Of a stretch of DNA of 64,000 nt, positions 37,027 to 45,539 are shown piece by piece. The translations under genes were made by a program, and so were the position numbers. Numbering within the stretch: the stretch's first letter is position 1; every line of letters starts with the position of its first letter. This DNA is from Stomatobaculum sp. Its GTDB lineage: Bacteria; Bacillota_A; Clostridia; Lachnospirales; Lachnospiraceae. The notes beneath the pieces were generated by a model. It ran no database searches. It saw nothing but the letters and a program-made list of their open reading frames with translations, and had not been told where the DNA came from. The stretch lies in contig JAFSYO010000134.1 in the NCBI GenBank assembly GCA_017449925.1, positions 58,647-122,646 of the forward strand, written 5' to 3'.

Positions 37027-38136
37027 TCATTCAAGTGTGACCATGATCTCGGAGACTTCCGGCACGCGGTCGATCAGCCCGCGCTCGTGCATCCAGTCGA
37101 TGTTCTCCTTCCAGTTCTCTTCTGTCTGGGTCCCGAAGGGTGCGTCCGCCGTTTCCATTCTGGGCAGCAGCTCCTCGGCGCTCTTCTTTTCCACCGTCGG
37201 GGACAGGGGGAAATTCTCCTCGCTCTGATTGTCCAGAAGGATCTGCAGCACTGCGTCCGTATCGTCGCGGAAATCTGCGAAGCCCTTATTACAGGCCCGG
37301 AGGAAGCCCTTCAGGGTCTCCGGCTCCTCTTCGATCATCTTGTCGTTGGCCAGGTAGACCAGCTCGTAGAAGTTCGGCATGCCATAATCCGTCAGCTGGA
37401 ACCAGGAGACTTCGAACCCTTCCTCTTCCATCTGCGGCACCTCGTGGTTCACCAGGCATCCGATGGTGGCGTCCACCTGTCCGGTGGTCATGGAGCTCAT
37501 CAGGTCAAATCCAACATTCTGAAGCGTCACGCTCTTCGGGTCCGCGCCCACATTGTCCATGATGGCTTCCACCATGGCCTCGGAAAGGGCCGTGCCTCCG
37601 TAGCCTACGGTCCTGCCGACAAAATCCGCGGGACTGTTCACATTCTTTTCCTTCAGGGAAAGGATCACGTTCAGGGGCGTCTGGCACACCGCGCCGATGG
37701 ATTTGATCCTGACTCCCTGGTTCACTACCGCCTGGATCGTGTCCTGCTGATAGTAGAGGCCGATCTCCGCTTTGCCCGCCGCCACCAGGGCGATGGCATC
37801 GTTCTCGTTGGCGGGGAAGCGGATCTTCACATCCAGACCTTCCTCTTCAAAATATCCGCGTTCGATGGCCGCATACAGGAAGCTGTGGATGGCGTTCGGG
37901 TACCAGTCCAGCACCACGTTCATCTCCCGGAGGGGCTTCTTCTCCTCCGTCTTTGCAGCCTCCGTCTGCGCTGCTTCCGTTTTCGCGGCCTCTGTTTTCG
38001 CAGCTTCTGTCTTCGCTGCTTCCGTCTGCGGTGCTGCTGTCGCCGCCGGTGCGGCCCCTCCGCAGCCCGTCAATATTCCCATAATAAGCGCAGCCGCAGC
38101 AGCTACAGCCGCCGTTCTGTTCCACATTTTTCTCAT
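37027..38136 (-). CDS. ABC transporter substrate-binding lipoprotein (NMT1/THI5-like, thiamine precursor)
   Basis: 369 residues. A signal peptide ends at lipobox ILTGC (C25). A linker carries five TEAAKT-like repeats (about 37-65). An NMT1-type binding domain (about 68-369) follows with LDWYPNAIHSF near its start, a signature of pyrimidine-precursor binding proteins. It sits in a TPP-riboswitch operon with thiD, so hydroxymethylpyrimidine or formyl-aminopyrimidine is the likely ligand (ThiY-like). The last gene before a strong terminator. Confidence 0.92.
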   Translation of the reverse strand: MRKMWNRTAAVAAAAALIMGILTGCGGAAPAATAAPQTEAAKTEAAKTEAAKTEAAQTEAAKTEEKKPLREMNVVLDWYPNAIHSFLYAAIERGYFEEEGLDVKIRFPANENDAIALVAAGKAEIGLYYQQDTIQAVVNQGVRIKSIGAVCQTPLNVILSLKEKNVNSPADFVGRTVGYGGTALSEAMVEAIMDNVGADPKSVTLQNVGFDLMSSMTTGQVDATIGCLVNHEVPQMEEEGFEVSWFQLTDYGMPNFYELVYLANDKMIEEEPETLKGFLRACNKGFADFRDDTDAVLQILLDNQSEENFPLSPTVEKKSAEELLPRMETADAPFGTQTEENWKENIDWMHERGLIDRVPEVSEIMVTLE

Positions 38137-38140
38137 GTCT

Positions 38141-38914
38141 TTACCTTTCTGTCTGCCGCCACCTGAGAAAATACTTCTCCAGGATGCCGACTATGATCAC
38201 CATCAGTTCCGCGGCGACGCTTAACAGAAGGATCGGGGCGAAAACGCCTGCGCCGTCCAGCTGCGTCATCATCCGCTTCGAAAAATAACCCAGTCCGCTC
38301 TGGGCCCCCAGCCACTCTCCGATCGCCGCTCCGATGACCGAAAGGGGCATCGCCATTTTCAGCGCGGAGAAAAAGTACGGCAGCACCGCCGGCAGTTTCA
38401 GCTTCCGGAAGATCTGCGCTTCTGTCGCGCCGTAGGTGCGGAGAAGTTCCTTCATTTCCGGCGGCACGGCGCGGAATCCGTCAAACACGGTGATCGCCAC
38501 CGGGAAAAAGGTGATGAGCACCGTCACCAGCACCTTGCTCCAGACGGTATACCCGAACCACATCACGAACAGCGGCGCCAGCGCCGTGGTGGGTATGGTC
38601 TGGGAAACAATGATCAGCGGGTACAGCGCCTGTTCCGCCGTGGGGCTCAGATCCATCAGGATCGCCAGGGCCATGCCCAGCACTACGGAGATCAGAAGCC
38701 CGACCCCCACCACCTGCATGGTGGCCGGGAGGTGCGCCTTGAATAACGGCTCCCGAAGTTCCCAGAGACGTTTCAGGACCTGCAGGGGAGAAGGAAGAAT
38801 ATAGGCCGCGTTCATCCGCATGGCCGCTCCCTGCCAGATCATCAGGAAACAAAATACCAGTATGGCCGCAGGAAGATTGGAATTTCTCTTCTTTATTTCT
38901 GTTCCGGAATTCAT
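38141..38914 (-). CDS. ABC transporter permease (thiamine precursor uptake)
   Basis: 257 residues with six membrane helices of the BPD_transp_1 type. The EAA loop (FRAVPPEMKELLRTYGATEAQ... ) contacts the ATPase. It belongs to the SsuC/TauC/ThiX group. It overlaps the ATPase gene by four bases and lies in the thiD operon. Confidence 0.92.
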   Translation of the reverse strand: MNSGTEIKKRNSNLPAAILVFCFLMIWQGAAMRMNAAYILPSPLQVLKRLWELREPLFKAHLPATMQVVGVGLLISVVLGMALAILMDLSPTAEQALYPLIIVSQTIPTTALAPLFVMWFGYTVWSKVLVTVLITFFPVAITVFDGFRAVPPEMKELLRTYGATEAQIFRKLKLPAVLPYFFSALKMAMPLSVIGAAIGEWLGAQSGLGYFSKRMMTQLDGAGVFAPILLLSVAAELMVIIVGILEKYFLRWRQTER

Positions 38915-39684
38915 AACTCTCCCTTCCGGAACATATTGATCAGCTGTTCCTTTAATTCCAGCGCCTCAGATGTATTGAGAGACGCCTCTGTCCTCGGGTA
39001 TCCGAGGGGTACAGTGTATTCTTTTAATTCCCGGATGGGGCTGCTTTCCGCCGCCAGGATGCGGGTGGAAAGAAATACCGCCTCTTCCACGTCGTGGGTG
39101 ATGAACAGCACCGTCTTGCGGTCCCGCTCCCACTGTTCCAGAAGCCATTCCCGCATGGAAAGCCGGGTCAGGTAATCCAGTGCTGAAAAAGGCTCGTCAA
39201 GAAGAAGCAGCTCTGCCCCTGTCATCAGGGTGCGCGCAAAGGAAGCGCGCTGCCGCATGCCTCCGGAAAGCTCCCGCGGAAGCTTGTCCTCCCAGCCCTT
39301 CAGGCCGACAGCTTCCAGGGCTTCCAGCGCCTTTTTCCGAAGGTCCGCGCCGGAAAGCCGTTCCCCGCTCTTCTCCGTCCTGATCTCCAGGGGAAGCGCC
39401 ACGTTTTCCGCCACGGTCCGCCAGGGCAGCAGCATGTCCTGCTGCGGCATGTAGCCGCAGACTGCGTTGTTCGTGCCGATCAGTATCTCCCCCTGTTCCG
39501 GGACGTTCAGCCGGTTCAGGAGACGGAACACCGTGCTTTTCCCGCATCCGGAGGGTCCCACCAGGGCCACAAATTCTCCCTGCCGGACAGAAAAACTAAG
39601 ATTCTCGATCAGCGGAGCTTCCTTTTTGTCGTAGCGGAAGGTGACATTCCGGAATTCCGCCGCTTTCATTGGTTCAGGCTTCAT
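38911..39684 (-). CDS. ABC transporter ATP-binding protein (thiamine precursor uptake)
   Basis: About 257 residues. Walker A (GPSGCGKST), Q-loop, signature LSGGM, Walker B (LLLLDEPFSALD) and the switch His are intact (ThiZ/SsuB type). The start is uncertain: the ATG at 39682-39684 overlaps the thiD stop by eleven bases, and a second ATG lies 15 bases on. Neither has a clear ribosome site, so coupling to thiD is likely. Confidence 0.92.
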   Translation of the reverse strand: MKPEPMKAAEFRNVTFRYDKKEAPLIENLSFSVRQGEFVALVGPSGCGKSTVFRLLNRLNVPEQGEILIGTNNAVCGYMPQQDMLLPWRTVAENVALPLEIRTEKSGERLSGADLRKKALEALEAVGLKGWEDKLPRELSGGMRQRASFARTLMTGAELLLLDEPFSALDYLTRLSMREWLLEQWERDRKTVLFITHDVEEAVFLSTRILAAESSPIRELKEYTVPLGYPRTEASLNTSEALELKEQLINMFRKGEL

Positions 39685-40480
39685 GCGAAGCAAAGGTGCC
39701 GCCAAGATCAAATCCATGGTCCATGGGTCCGCGGCCTTTTCCAAGATCCAGCTGCGCCGCCAGCGCGCCGGAAATATAATCCTTCGCCTGTTTCACTGCC
39801 GCGTCCAGGTCCATGCCCTTCGCAAGGTTCGAAGCGATGGCGCTGGAAAGCGTACAGCCGGTGCCGTGGGTGTTGGGATTATCGATTCTTTTCCCCCGGA
39901 ACCACTGGAAGGATCCGTTCCTGTACAGAAGATCATTCGCGTCGTTCAGGTTGTGGCCGCCCTTCATGAGGACTGCGCAGCCGCACTGCCGGCTGATCTT
40001 TTCCGCCGCAGTGATCATATCCTCCTCGCTGCGGATATCCATGCCGGAAAGTACTTCTCCCTCGGGAATGTTGGGGGTGATGACCTCCGCCAGAGGAAGC
40101 AGTTCCTCCATCAGCGTCATTACCGCCCCGTCGCTGAGAAGCTTCGAGCCGCTGGTGGCCACCATCACCGGGTCCGCCACGATATGCCGGGCCTTATACT
40201 CCCGGAGCTTCTTCGCGATGCTCTTGATCAGGTCCGCCGAAGAGACCATGCCGATCTTTACCGCATCCGGGAAAATATCCTGAAATACGCTGTCAAGTTC
40301 CTGCTCCAGAAATTCCGGCGTCACTTCAAAGATCCCCTGCACCCCCGTGGTATTCTGGGCCGTCAGCGCCGTGATGGCGCTCATGCCGAACACCCCGTTG
40401 GCCAGCATGGTCTTCAGATCCGCCTGGATCCCGGCGCCTCCGCTGGAATCGCTTCCGGCGATCGTCAATGCTGTTTTCAT
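39674..40480 (-). CDS. thiD: Hydroxymethylpyrimidine / phosphomethylpyrimidine kinase
   Basis: 268 residues, starting at [11 protein letters not shown] eight bases after AAAGGAG. It phosphorylates HMP twice to HMP-PP for thiamine synthesis. [16 protein letters not shown], the DPVMVATSG segment and [14 protein letters not shown] anion-hole motif are typical. The first gene behind the TPP riboswitch. Together with the ABC genes it forms a salvage route for the pyrimidine half of thiamine. Confidence 0.95.
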   Translation of the reverse strand: MKTALTIAGSDSSGGAGIQADLKTMLANGVFGMSAITALTAQNTTGVQGIFEVTPEFLEQELDSVFQDIFPDAVKIGMVSSADLIKSIAKKLREYKARHIVADPVMVATSGSKLLSDGAVMTLMEELLPLAEVITPNIPEGEVLSGMDIRSEEDMITAAEKISRQCGCAVLMKGGHNLNDANDLLYRNGSFQWFRGKRIDNPNTHGTGCTLSSAIASNLAKGMDLDAAVKQAKDYISGALAAQLDLGKGRGPMDHGFDLGGTFASHEA

Positions 40481-40565
40481 ATTCTCTGCTCCTTTCATTT
40501 CAGCATTTCGTTTTATAACGCGACGGAAAGTGGTGCCCCCGATCCGCCGCGGTGATGCGTTAAAT

Positions 40566-40595
40566 CAAAAAAGAGATTCCCCGCAGGGAATCTCT
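40566..40595 (-). terminator. Riboswitch-controlled terminator before thiD
   Basis: AGAGATTCCC-TGCG-GGGAATCTCT followed by TTTTTT on the minus strand, 37 bases after the TPP aptamer and 85 bases before thiD. This is the usual expression platform: TPP binding should favour termination. Confidence 0.88.
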
Positions 40596-40632
40596 TCTGA
40601 ACGCAAACATTCTTTATGCGTAAAGCTTTTAT

Positions 40633-40718
40633 GTTCCCTACGTTGGCATTATCCAAATCAGGTTATGTGGGTAACGGCGATCCAGCCGACTCTCAGCCTG
40701 CTTAACGCAAGCCCCCCA
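40633..40718 (-). promoter_or_regulatory. TPP (thi-box) riboswitch
   Basis: On the minus strand the aptamer reads GGGGGGCTTG at its start, then GGCTGAGAG, ACCTGATTTGGATAATGCC and ends CGTAGGGAAC. These are the conserved thi-box blocks (CUGAGA and the ACCUGAU..GGAUAAUGCCAGCGUAGGGA consensus). It controls thiD and the ABC transporter. Confidence 0.97.
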
Positions 40719-40729
40719 ATTCGTTTATT

Positions 40730-40758
40730 ATATTAGACTTCTCTTTTCTTCCTGTCAA
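40730..40758 (-). promoter_or_regulatory. sigma-70 promoter of the thiD operon
   Basis: TTGACA (40753-40758, consensus), 17 bases, TAATAT (40730-40735) on the minus strand; transcription would start just before the aptamer. Confidence 0.85.
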
Positions 40759-40769
40759 CCGCTTCCTTG

Positions 40770-41960
40770 TCAGCGGCGGTCTTTGTCGATGAATTCCAGC
40801 GTCAGCACCGAAAGCGCGGCAAAGGCTATCGCAAACAGGAACAGGTTCCCCCAGCACGACAGAATATTATCAAATGTATTGTCATACACCGGTGAACGGT
40901 TCGCTGCGGAGGTCTTCTGAATGACGGTCTCTTTTGTTTTTTCTTTCCCGGCGGCATCTATGATTTCCCCCACTGTTGTCTTCACAGTGACAGGTTCTTC
41001 CCGGATATCCTCCAGCCCGGGGTCCTCCAGCAGGTATTTCACCGTCGGATCCTCCGCCAGGGGCTGTTCCTCCGGCTGATCCATTTCCAGATGATCCACG
41101 ACGAAGCGGAAGATGTTCCCCAGCTTCATCGTGACCTCCACTTCTTCCTTCTCCATCCCGGAGAGCATGTTCCAGGCGGTCATCATCGGCAGGTCATTGT
41201 ACCCGGCCTGGGATGCCACGCATTTCAGTCCCCAGTTGGAGATCGTCAGGGTGGAAAGCCCCTGAAGCCGTCCCGGCAGGGAAAACACGCCGCCCGAGAA
41301 GGTCAGCTGAAGGATCAGGATAAAGGGCATGAGGGTCATGGCTGCGGCAGCGGTGTGTACCAGACTGGAGATCCAGAGGGACATCATATCCGCCGCGTAG
41401 GTGATAAGGAAGATCGTTATACCGAGGTCCGCTTTGAACCAGGGAGTGAACAGCCCTTCCTCCGGAAAGCGGACTTTCATGACCGAACACACGTAGATCG
41501 TCAGGACCGTCTGCATAAGGCAGAGCAGCGCCTGGTACACCATGTGGGCGAATACATATGAAGAAATATGCATCCCCGACCTGTGCTCCCGTTTGATGAT
41601 CCCGCGTTCCCGGCAGACGACCTGCACGGAATTGAAACATCCGTTCCATATGGCGAGGCAGCTGAGGGCCAGAGCGCCCTTCAGAGTGCCTTCCATGTTC
41701 ATGAACATGCTTCTCCGGATCACCACCGACACCATGCCGGCGATCAATGCCGCCATGGGAAGCACTTTCCAGTCATTCTGATAGATGAACATCCTGAGGA
41801 ACTTCCCGAGATAGATCAGGACCTGGGTGACCCGGCCGTGGTAGTGCATCCTGGGGCGCCGGACGGCGCTCACAAGCTCCCCGGTGCTTTTCTGCTCCGA
41901 AACGTTTATCTGCTCTGCGGCGCCGCCTTCTGTCAGGATCTTTTTCTCTTGATCAGGCAT
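40770..41960 (-). CDS. ABC-2/ABCG-type transporter permease
   Basis: About 396 residues from MPDQEKKILT. A hydrophilic N-terminus (about 1-55) is followed by six membrane helices, and a long hydrophilic, acidic segment (about 270-360) lies between the fifth and the last helix. The layout resembles the membrane half of ABCG (White) transporters. The start overlaps the ATPase gene by eight bases, making an obligate pair. The large acidic segment before the final helix is unusual. Substrate unknown. Confidence 0.83.
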   Translation of the reverse strand: MPDQEKKILTEGGAAEQINVSEQKSTGELVSAVRRPRMHYHGRVTQVLIYLGKFLRMFIYQNDWKVLPMAALIAGMVSVVIRRSMFMNMEGTLKGALALSCLAIWNGCFNSVQVVCRERGIIKREHRSGMHISSYVFAHMVYQALLCLMQTVLTIYVCSVMKVRFPEEGLFTPWFKADLGITIFLITYAADMMSLWISSLVHTAAAAMTLMPFILILQLTFSGGVFSLPGRLQGLSTLTISNWGLKCVASQAGYNDLPMMTAWNMLSGMEKEEVEVTMKLGNIFRFVVDHLEMDQPEEQPLAEDPTVKYLLEDPGLEDIREEPVTVKTTVGEIIDAAGKEKTKETVIQKTSAANRSPVYDNTFDNILSCWGNLFLFAIAFAALSVLTLEFIDKDRR

Positions 41961-43293
41961 TCTGCACCTCCGCAAACTTCTCGATGAACTCGTCTGCTCT
42001 TCCGTCTCCGCCCTCTTCCTTGCGGTTTACGGACTTCACGATCTCCTCCATGCTCTCTTTCCCGAAGAAAGCCCTGGCTTCCTCAATGGTGCCGAAGAAG
42101 GCGAGTCTTCCGGTCCGCTCCGTATCCTTCGCGAGCACGATCACGTCGTCGAAAAGATCGATCACGCGGTCCGGGGTGTGGGTGATCACGATGACGACTC
42201 TTCCCATGTCCGCGATCCGGCGCAGCTGCTGCGCCAGTTCCCGCGCCATCACGCCGTCCAGGCCGGAGTCCGGCTCATCCAGGATGAACAGGGCCGGGCT
42301 GGAGATCAGCTCCATCGCGATGGACAGACGCTTTTTCTGCCCGCCGGAAAGTTTTTCCACAAGGCTGTTCTTCACCGGGGTCAGTCCGAAGATCTCCAGC
42401 ACCTGGTTCACCCTCTCCTTCCTGTCCTTGGCGGTAAGTTCCGCCGGGAGCCGGAGAAGCGCGGCATCATAGAGCGTGCGGTACACCGTATCCTTGCCCC
42501 GCATCAGCTCCTGCTGCGGGACGAAGCCTACCTCGAACTGCATCTTTTTGTATTCTGCATAAACGTCGCTGCCGTTCAGGCGGATCTTCGCATCTGCCTT
42601 CTCATATCCGTTCACCGCGTTCAGAAAGGTCGTCTTGCCCGCGCCGGAACCGCCGAGCAGAAGGACCATCCTGCCTGGTTTAATATACATGTGGATATCC
42701 CGGAGGAGTGTTTTTTTCTGGAAGAAGGACCAGACGGAGCGCTCTTTTAAGTTTACAGTCAGTCCTTCGTCCATGCCGCTGACATCGGAACCTGTGATGT
42801 AAGATTTCGCTCTGCTGCGGAACTCTCCTGCCTTCCATCCCGGCTGGTACTTCTCCCGGGATCCCCAGAGCAGCGCTGTGATCCAGGGGACCAATATCCA
42901 GAGCAGAAGCCATCTCCGCTTCTCCCCGTAGACCTCGATCAGCCCCAGATAGACCCGGATCTCGTAAATCAATTGGATGATGGCGACAGGGACCACGATC
43001 ACCGCTGCCAGGACCAGCAGCGGAGAGTCATCGCTGTGCGGAAAAAGAAGGAGCAGGACTTCCGTGACGATCTCGATCAGGGCCGCTGCCGCGACCACCC
43101 TTCCTTCTTCTTCTCTTCCCGCGCAGCGGGCCAGCATATAATTCCTGGCACAGGGAACGGCGGCCCACCATCCCCGGATACCGGACTTCTGAAATAATTT
43201 CCACTGTCCGACGATCAGAATGATTCCTGCTGCAGCGGCGTGCAGACTGCTGCCTTCGAAATACACAGCTGCGATCAATTTGTATGGAAGCAT
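41953..43293 (-). CDS. ABCG-type ATPase fused to an N-terminal membrane domain
   Basis: 446 residues. Residues 1-145 hold four hydrophobic helices with a GWWAAVPCARNYMLA segment like the DUF5684-type small membrane modules. An ABC ATPase domain (about 180-420) follows with Walker A GGSGAGKT (214-221), signature LSGGQ (315-319), Walker B ALFILDEP (334-341) and a switch His in VIVITH. ABCG-type systems usually have a bare ATPase or one fused to the pore; this order is unusual. It precedes and overlaps the permease gene. Confidence 0.88.
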   Translation of the reverse strand: MLPYKLIAAVYFEGSSLHAAAAGIILIVGQWKLFQKSGIRGWWAAVPCARNYMLARCAGREEEGRVVAAAALIEIVTEVLLLLFPHSDDSPLLVLAAVIVVPVAIIQLIYEIRVYLGLIEVYGEKRRWLLLWILVPWITALLWGSREKYQPGWKAGEFRSRAKSYITGSDVSGMDEGLTVNLKERSVWSFFQKKTLLRDIHMYIKPGRMVLLLGGSGAGKTTFLNAVNGYEKADAKIRLNGSDVYAEYKKMQFEVGFVPQQELMRGKDTVYRTLYDAALLRLPAELTAKDRKERVNQVLEIFGLTPVKNSLVEKLSGGQKKRLSIAMELISSPALFILDEPDSGLDGVMARELAQQLRRIADMGRVVIVITHTPDRVIDLFDDVIVLAKDTERTGRLAFFGTIEEARAFFGKESMEEIVKSVNRKEEGGDGRADEFIEKFAEVQNA

Positions 43294-43311
43294 CGATCTG
43301 TTCCTTTCTAA

Positions 43312-44583
43312 TCAGCCTCTCCAGAAGATCCACAAATACACATAGCCCGTCATCACCGCTGTCAGGGTGAAGGGAACGCCGATCTTCATGAAATCAGCGA
43401 AGGACACCTCGTTCCCGTTCTTCTTCAGAAGCCCCACTGCCGTAATATTCGCGGAGGCGCCGATGGGCGTGAGATTCCCGCCCAGGGTGGCGCCGGTCAG
43501 AAGCCCGAAATAAAGGAGATACGGCGGGATCCCAAGAATGGAGGTCACGCTGGTCAGCACCGGCAGCATGGTGGCCACATAGGGGATATTGTCCACGAAG
43601 GCGGATACGATGACCGAGCCCCACACGACGATGGTGTACAGAAGAAATACATTGTCTCCTCCTGTCTTTACGATCAGGTCCGCAAAATCCTCGATCAGGC
43701 CCACCTGGGTCACTCCCTCGATCACCATAAAGAGGCCGGTGAGCAGCAGCAGGGTCTCATAATCGACGTTCTTCAGAGCCCGCTTCGCGTGTTCCGGATT
43801 TTTCGTGCGCAGGTAGTCCAGCAGCATCATCAGCAGGGCGTAGGAAAGGCAGATCACGCCGTTCGTGACGTCCGGCTTCTCCGGGAAAAAGGAAGCCATA
43901 ATCAGCGTCACCACCAGGAGCAGCAGAAGGACAGAGGAGATCATCTCCTTCACCTCAGTCTTCTTTCCACCCTTGACCTCCGCCTTGTCCTTCCGGAACA
44001 GCCACAGCATAATGGGGACTGTGGCGAGGGCTCCAAGTTCCACCGCGAAAAAGATCCCGGGCCGTCCTTTCATCCAGAAGAAATCCATGAAATCCATGTG
44101 TGCAAAGGCGCCCAGCATGATGGAGGTGGTATCGCCCACCAGAGTGGCGGCTCCCTGCAGGTTGGAGGAGACCGCAATGGAAAGGATCATGGAGACCGGG
44201 GAAATATTCAGCTGCCTGCAGATGGCCAGGCCCACCGGCGCGATCATAAGCACCGTCGCCACATTGTCCATGAAGGCGGAAACAGCACCTGCAAAAAGGG
44301 ACATAAAGACCGTTACCATGCAGACGTTCTTCGCCTTGTCCAGAATTGAATCCGCCAGCCTGTTCGGCATGCAGGAATCGATAAAGTAGTCCACCAGGAT
44401 CATGGTTCCGCCGATCATCATCAGCACGTTCCAGTTGATGGCGCCGGGCACGGCGGACAGCGGCAGGATCCCCGAAATAAGGAAGATCGCCGCGATTGTC
44501 AGTACGACATAGAGCCGCTTACTGGAAAAGCGGATCATCAGCACATACATCAGAAGAAACAAGACCATTGCAAAAAGCTTCAT
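43312..44583 (-). CDS. SLC13/ArsB-NhaD-type anion permease
   Basis: 423 residues with about eleven membrane helices of the ion-transporter superfamily (CitMHS-like). SAFMDNVATVLMIAP and, in the second half, SAFVDNIPYVATMLP are the paired inverted-repeat motifs at the substrate site. Members carry dicarboxylates, citrate, arsenite or act as Na+/H+ antiporters. No ars genes are present, so an organic anion is more likely. It is 18 bases downstream of tcdA. Confidence 0.88.
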   Translation of the reverse strand: MKLFAMVLFLLMYVLMIRFSSKRLYVVLTIAAIFLISGILPLSAVPGAINWNVLMMIGGTMILVDYFIDSCMPNRLADSILDKAKNVCMVTVFMSLFAGAVSAFMDNVATVLMIAPVGLAICRQLNISPVSMILSIAVSSNLQGAATLVGDTTSIMLGAFAHMDFMDFFWMKGRPGIFFAVELGALATVPIMLWLFRKDKAEVKGGKKTEVKEMISSVLLLLLVVTLIMASFFPEKPDVTNGVICLSYALLMMLLDYLRTKNPEHAKRALKNVDYETLLLLTGLFMVIEGVTQVGLIEDFADLIVKTGGDNVFLLYTIVVWGSVIVSAFVDNIPYVATMLPVLTSVTSILGIPPYLLYFGLLTGATLGGNLTPIGASANITAVGLLKKNGNEVSFADFMKIGVPFTLTAVMTGYVYLWIFWRG

Positions 44584-44601
44584 TTATAACATCCTTTCTT
44601 T

Positions 44602-45288
44602 TCAGCGTATCAGATCTTTTACGACTTCCCCCGCGATCACAAGACCGGCTGCGGAGGGCACAAAAGCCGCCGAGCCGGGGACTCTTGCCTCTCCCGACGG
44701 AGTAATTGGTTCTTCAGTGGAATAGACCACCTTCAGCGCGTCGATGCCGCGTTTCCTGCACTCTTTCCGCATCACCCGGGCCAGGGGACACACAGAGGTC
44801 TTGTAGAGATCTGCGGCGCGGAATGCCGACGGGTCCAGCTTGTTTCCCGCTCCCATGGAGGAGATCACCGGTACCCCGGCCTTCTTCGCGTTTTCTATGA
44901 TCGCGAGTTTCGCCGTCACAGTGTCCACCGCATCCACCACGTAGTCATACTCCCGGAAATCAAACTGTTCCGCTGTGTCAGGCAGATAGAACATCCTGTA
45001 AGTCCGCACTTTGCAGGCGGGGTTGATCAGCGCTGCCCGCTCTGCCGCCGCATCTACCTTATACTTCCCCAGCGTCTGTTCCGTGGCGATGATCTGACGG
45101 TTCAGGTTGGAAAGACTCACCGTGTCGCTGTCGATGAGATCCAGGGCCCCGACCCCGGACCGCACCAGTGCCTCCACCACATAGCCTCCCACGCCGCCGA
45201 CGCCGAAGACCGCCACCCGGCTTCCTGCGAGACGCTCCATGGCCTCTTTCCCCAGCAGCTTCTCCGTTCTCGAAAAACGATCGTCCAT
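44602..45288 (-). CDS. tcdA: tRNA threonylcarbamoyladenosine dehydratase TcdA
   Basis: 228 residues of the E1-like ThiF/MoeB/HesA family. GVGGVGG nucleotide loop (29-35), DSDTVSLSNLNRQ and the VDAVDTVTAK segment are typical. TcdA cyclises t6A37 to ct6A in tRNAs reading ANN codons using ATP. The CxxC zinc knuckles of MoeB are absent, which favours TcdA. A tRNA-Thr gene, a t6A-bearing tRNA, lies directly upstream. Confidence 0.93.
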   Translation of the reverse strand: MDDRFSRTEKLLGKEAMERLAGSRVAVFGVGGVGGYVVEALVRSGVGALDLIDSDTVSLSNLNRQIIATEQTLGKYKVDAAAERAALINPACKVRTYRMFYLPDTAEQFDFREYDYVVDAVDTVTAKLAIIENAKKAGVPVISSMGAGNKLDPSAFRAADLYKTSVCPLARVMRKECRKRGIDALKVVYSTEEPITPSGEARVPGSAAFVPSAAGLVIAGEVVKDLIR

Positions 45289-45320
45289 CGCCCCTCCGCA
45301 CTGTGAACTGTAATACTTTT

Positions 45321-45348
45321 ATCTTATGATGAAACCGCAAAAAGTCAA
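45321..45348 (-). promoter_or_regulatory. Promoter of tcdA
   Basis: TTGACT (45343-45348), 16 bases, TAAGAT (45321-45326) on the minus strand, 33 bases before the start codon. Confidence 0.65.
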
Positions 45349-45363
45349 TTCAGTTGAATATAG

Positions 45364-45397
45364 AAAAAAGCCGCTCAGATCTGCATCCAAGCGGCTT
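45364..45397 (-). terminator. Terminator after tRNA-Thr
   Basis: AAGCCGCT and AGCGGCTT pair around a 14-base loop, then TTTTTTC on the minus strand, eight bases after the tRNA 3' end. Confidence 0.85.
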
Positions 45398-45404
45398 CCT
45401 TTCG

Positions 45405-45477
45405 AGCTGATGACGGGAATCGGACCCGTGACCTCCGCACTACCAATGCGACGCACTACCGACTGTGCTACATCAGC
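45405..45477 (-). tRNA. tRNA-Thr (anticodon GGT)
   Basis: A complete 73-base cloverleaf: acceptor GCTGATG/CATCAGC, D arm GCAC..GTGC, anticodon stem TCGCA/TGCGG with loop TTGGTAG giving anticodon GGT, variable AGGTC, T arm ACGGG-TCCGATT-CCCGT. The discriminator base reads T and CCA is not encoded. It stands alone with its own promoter and terminator. Confidence 0.95.
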
Positions 45478-45510
45478 CTTTTGCCTGACCGGTTTCAATC
45501 AAGCTTTCAT

Positions 45511-45539
45511 AGGATACCATCAGTTTTACGGATTGTCAA
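45511..45539 (-). promoter_or_regulatory. Promoter of tRNA-Thr
   Basis: TTGACA (45534-45539), 17 bases, TATCCT (45511-45516) on the minus strand, overlapping the end of the DUF1847 gene. Confidence 0.75.

Noticed and set aside
37027..38136. TEAAKT repeats as a modified-peptide core region
   Set aside because: They are a flexible linker between lipid anchor and a normal binding domain, and no modifying enzyme gene is adjacent.
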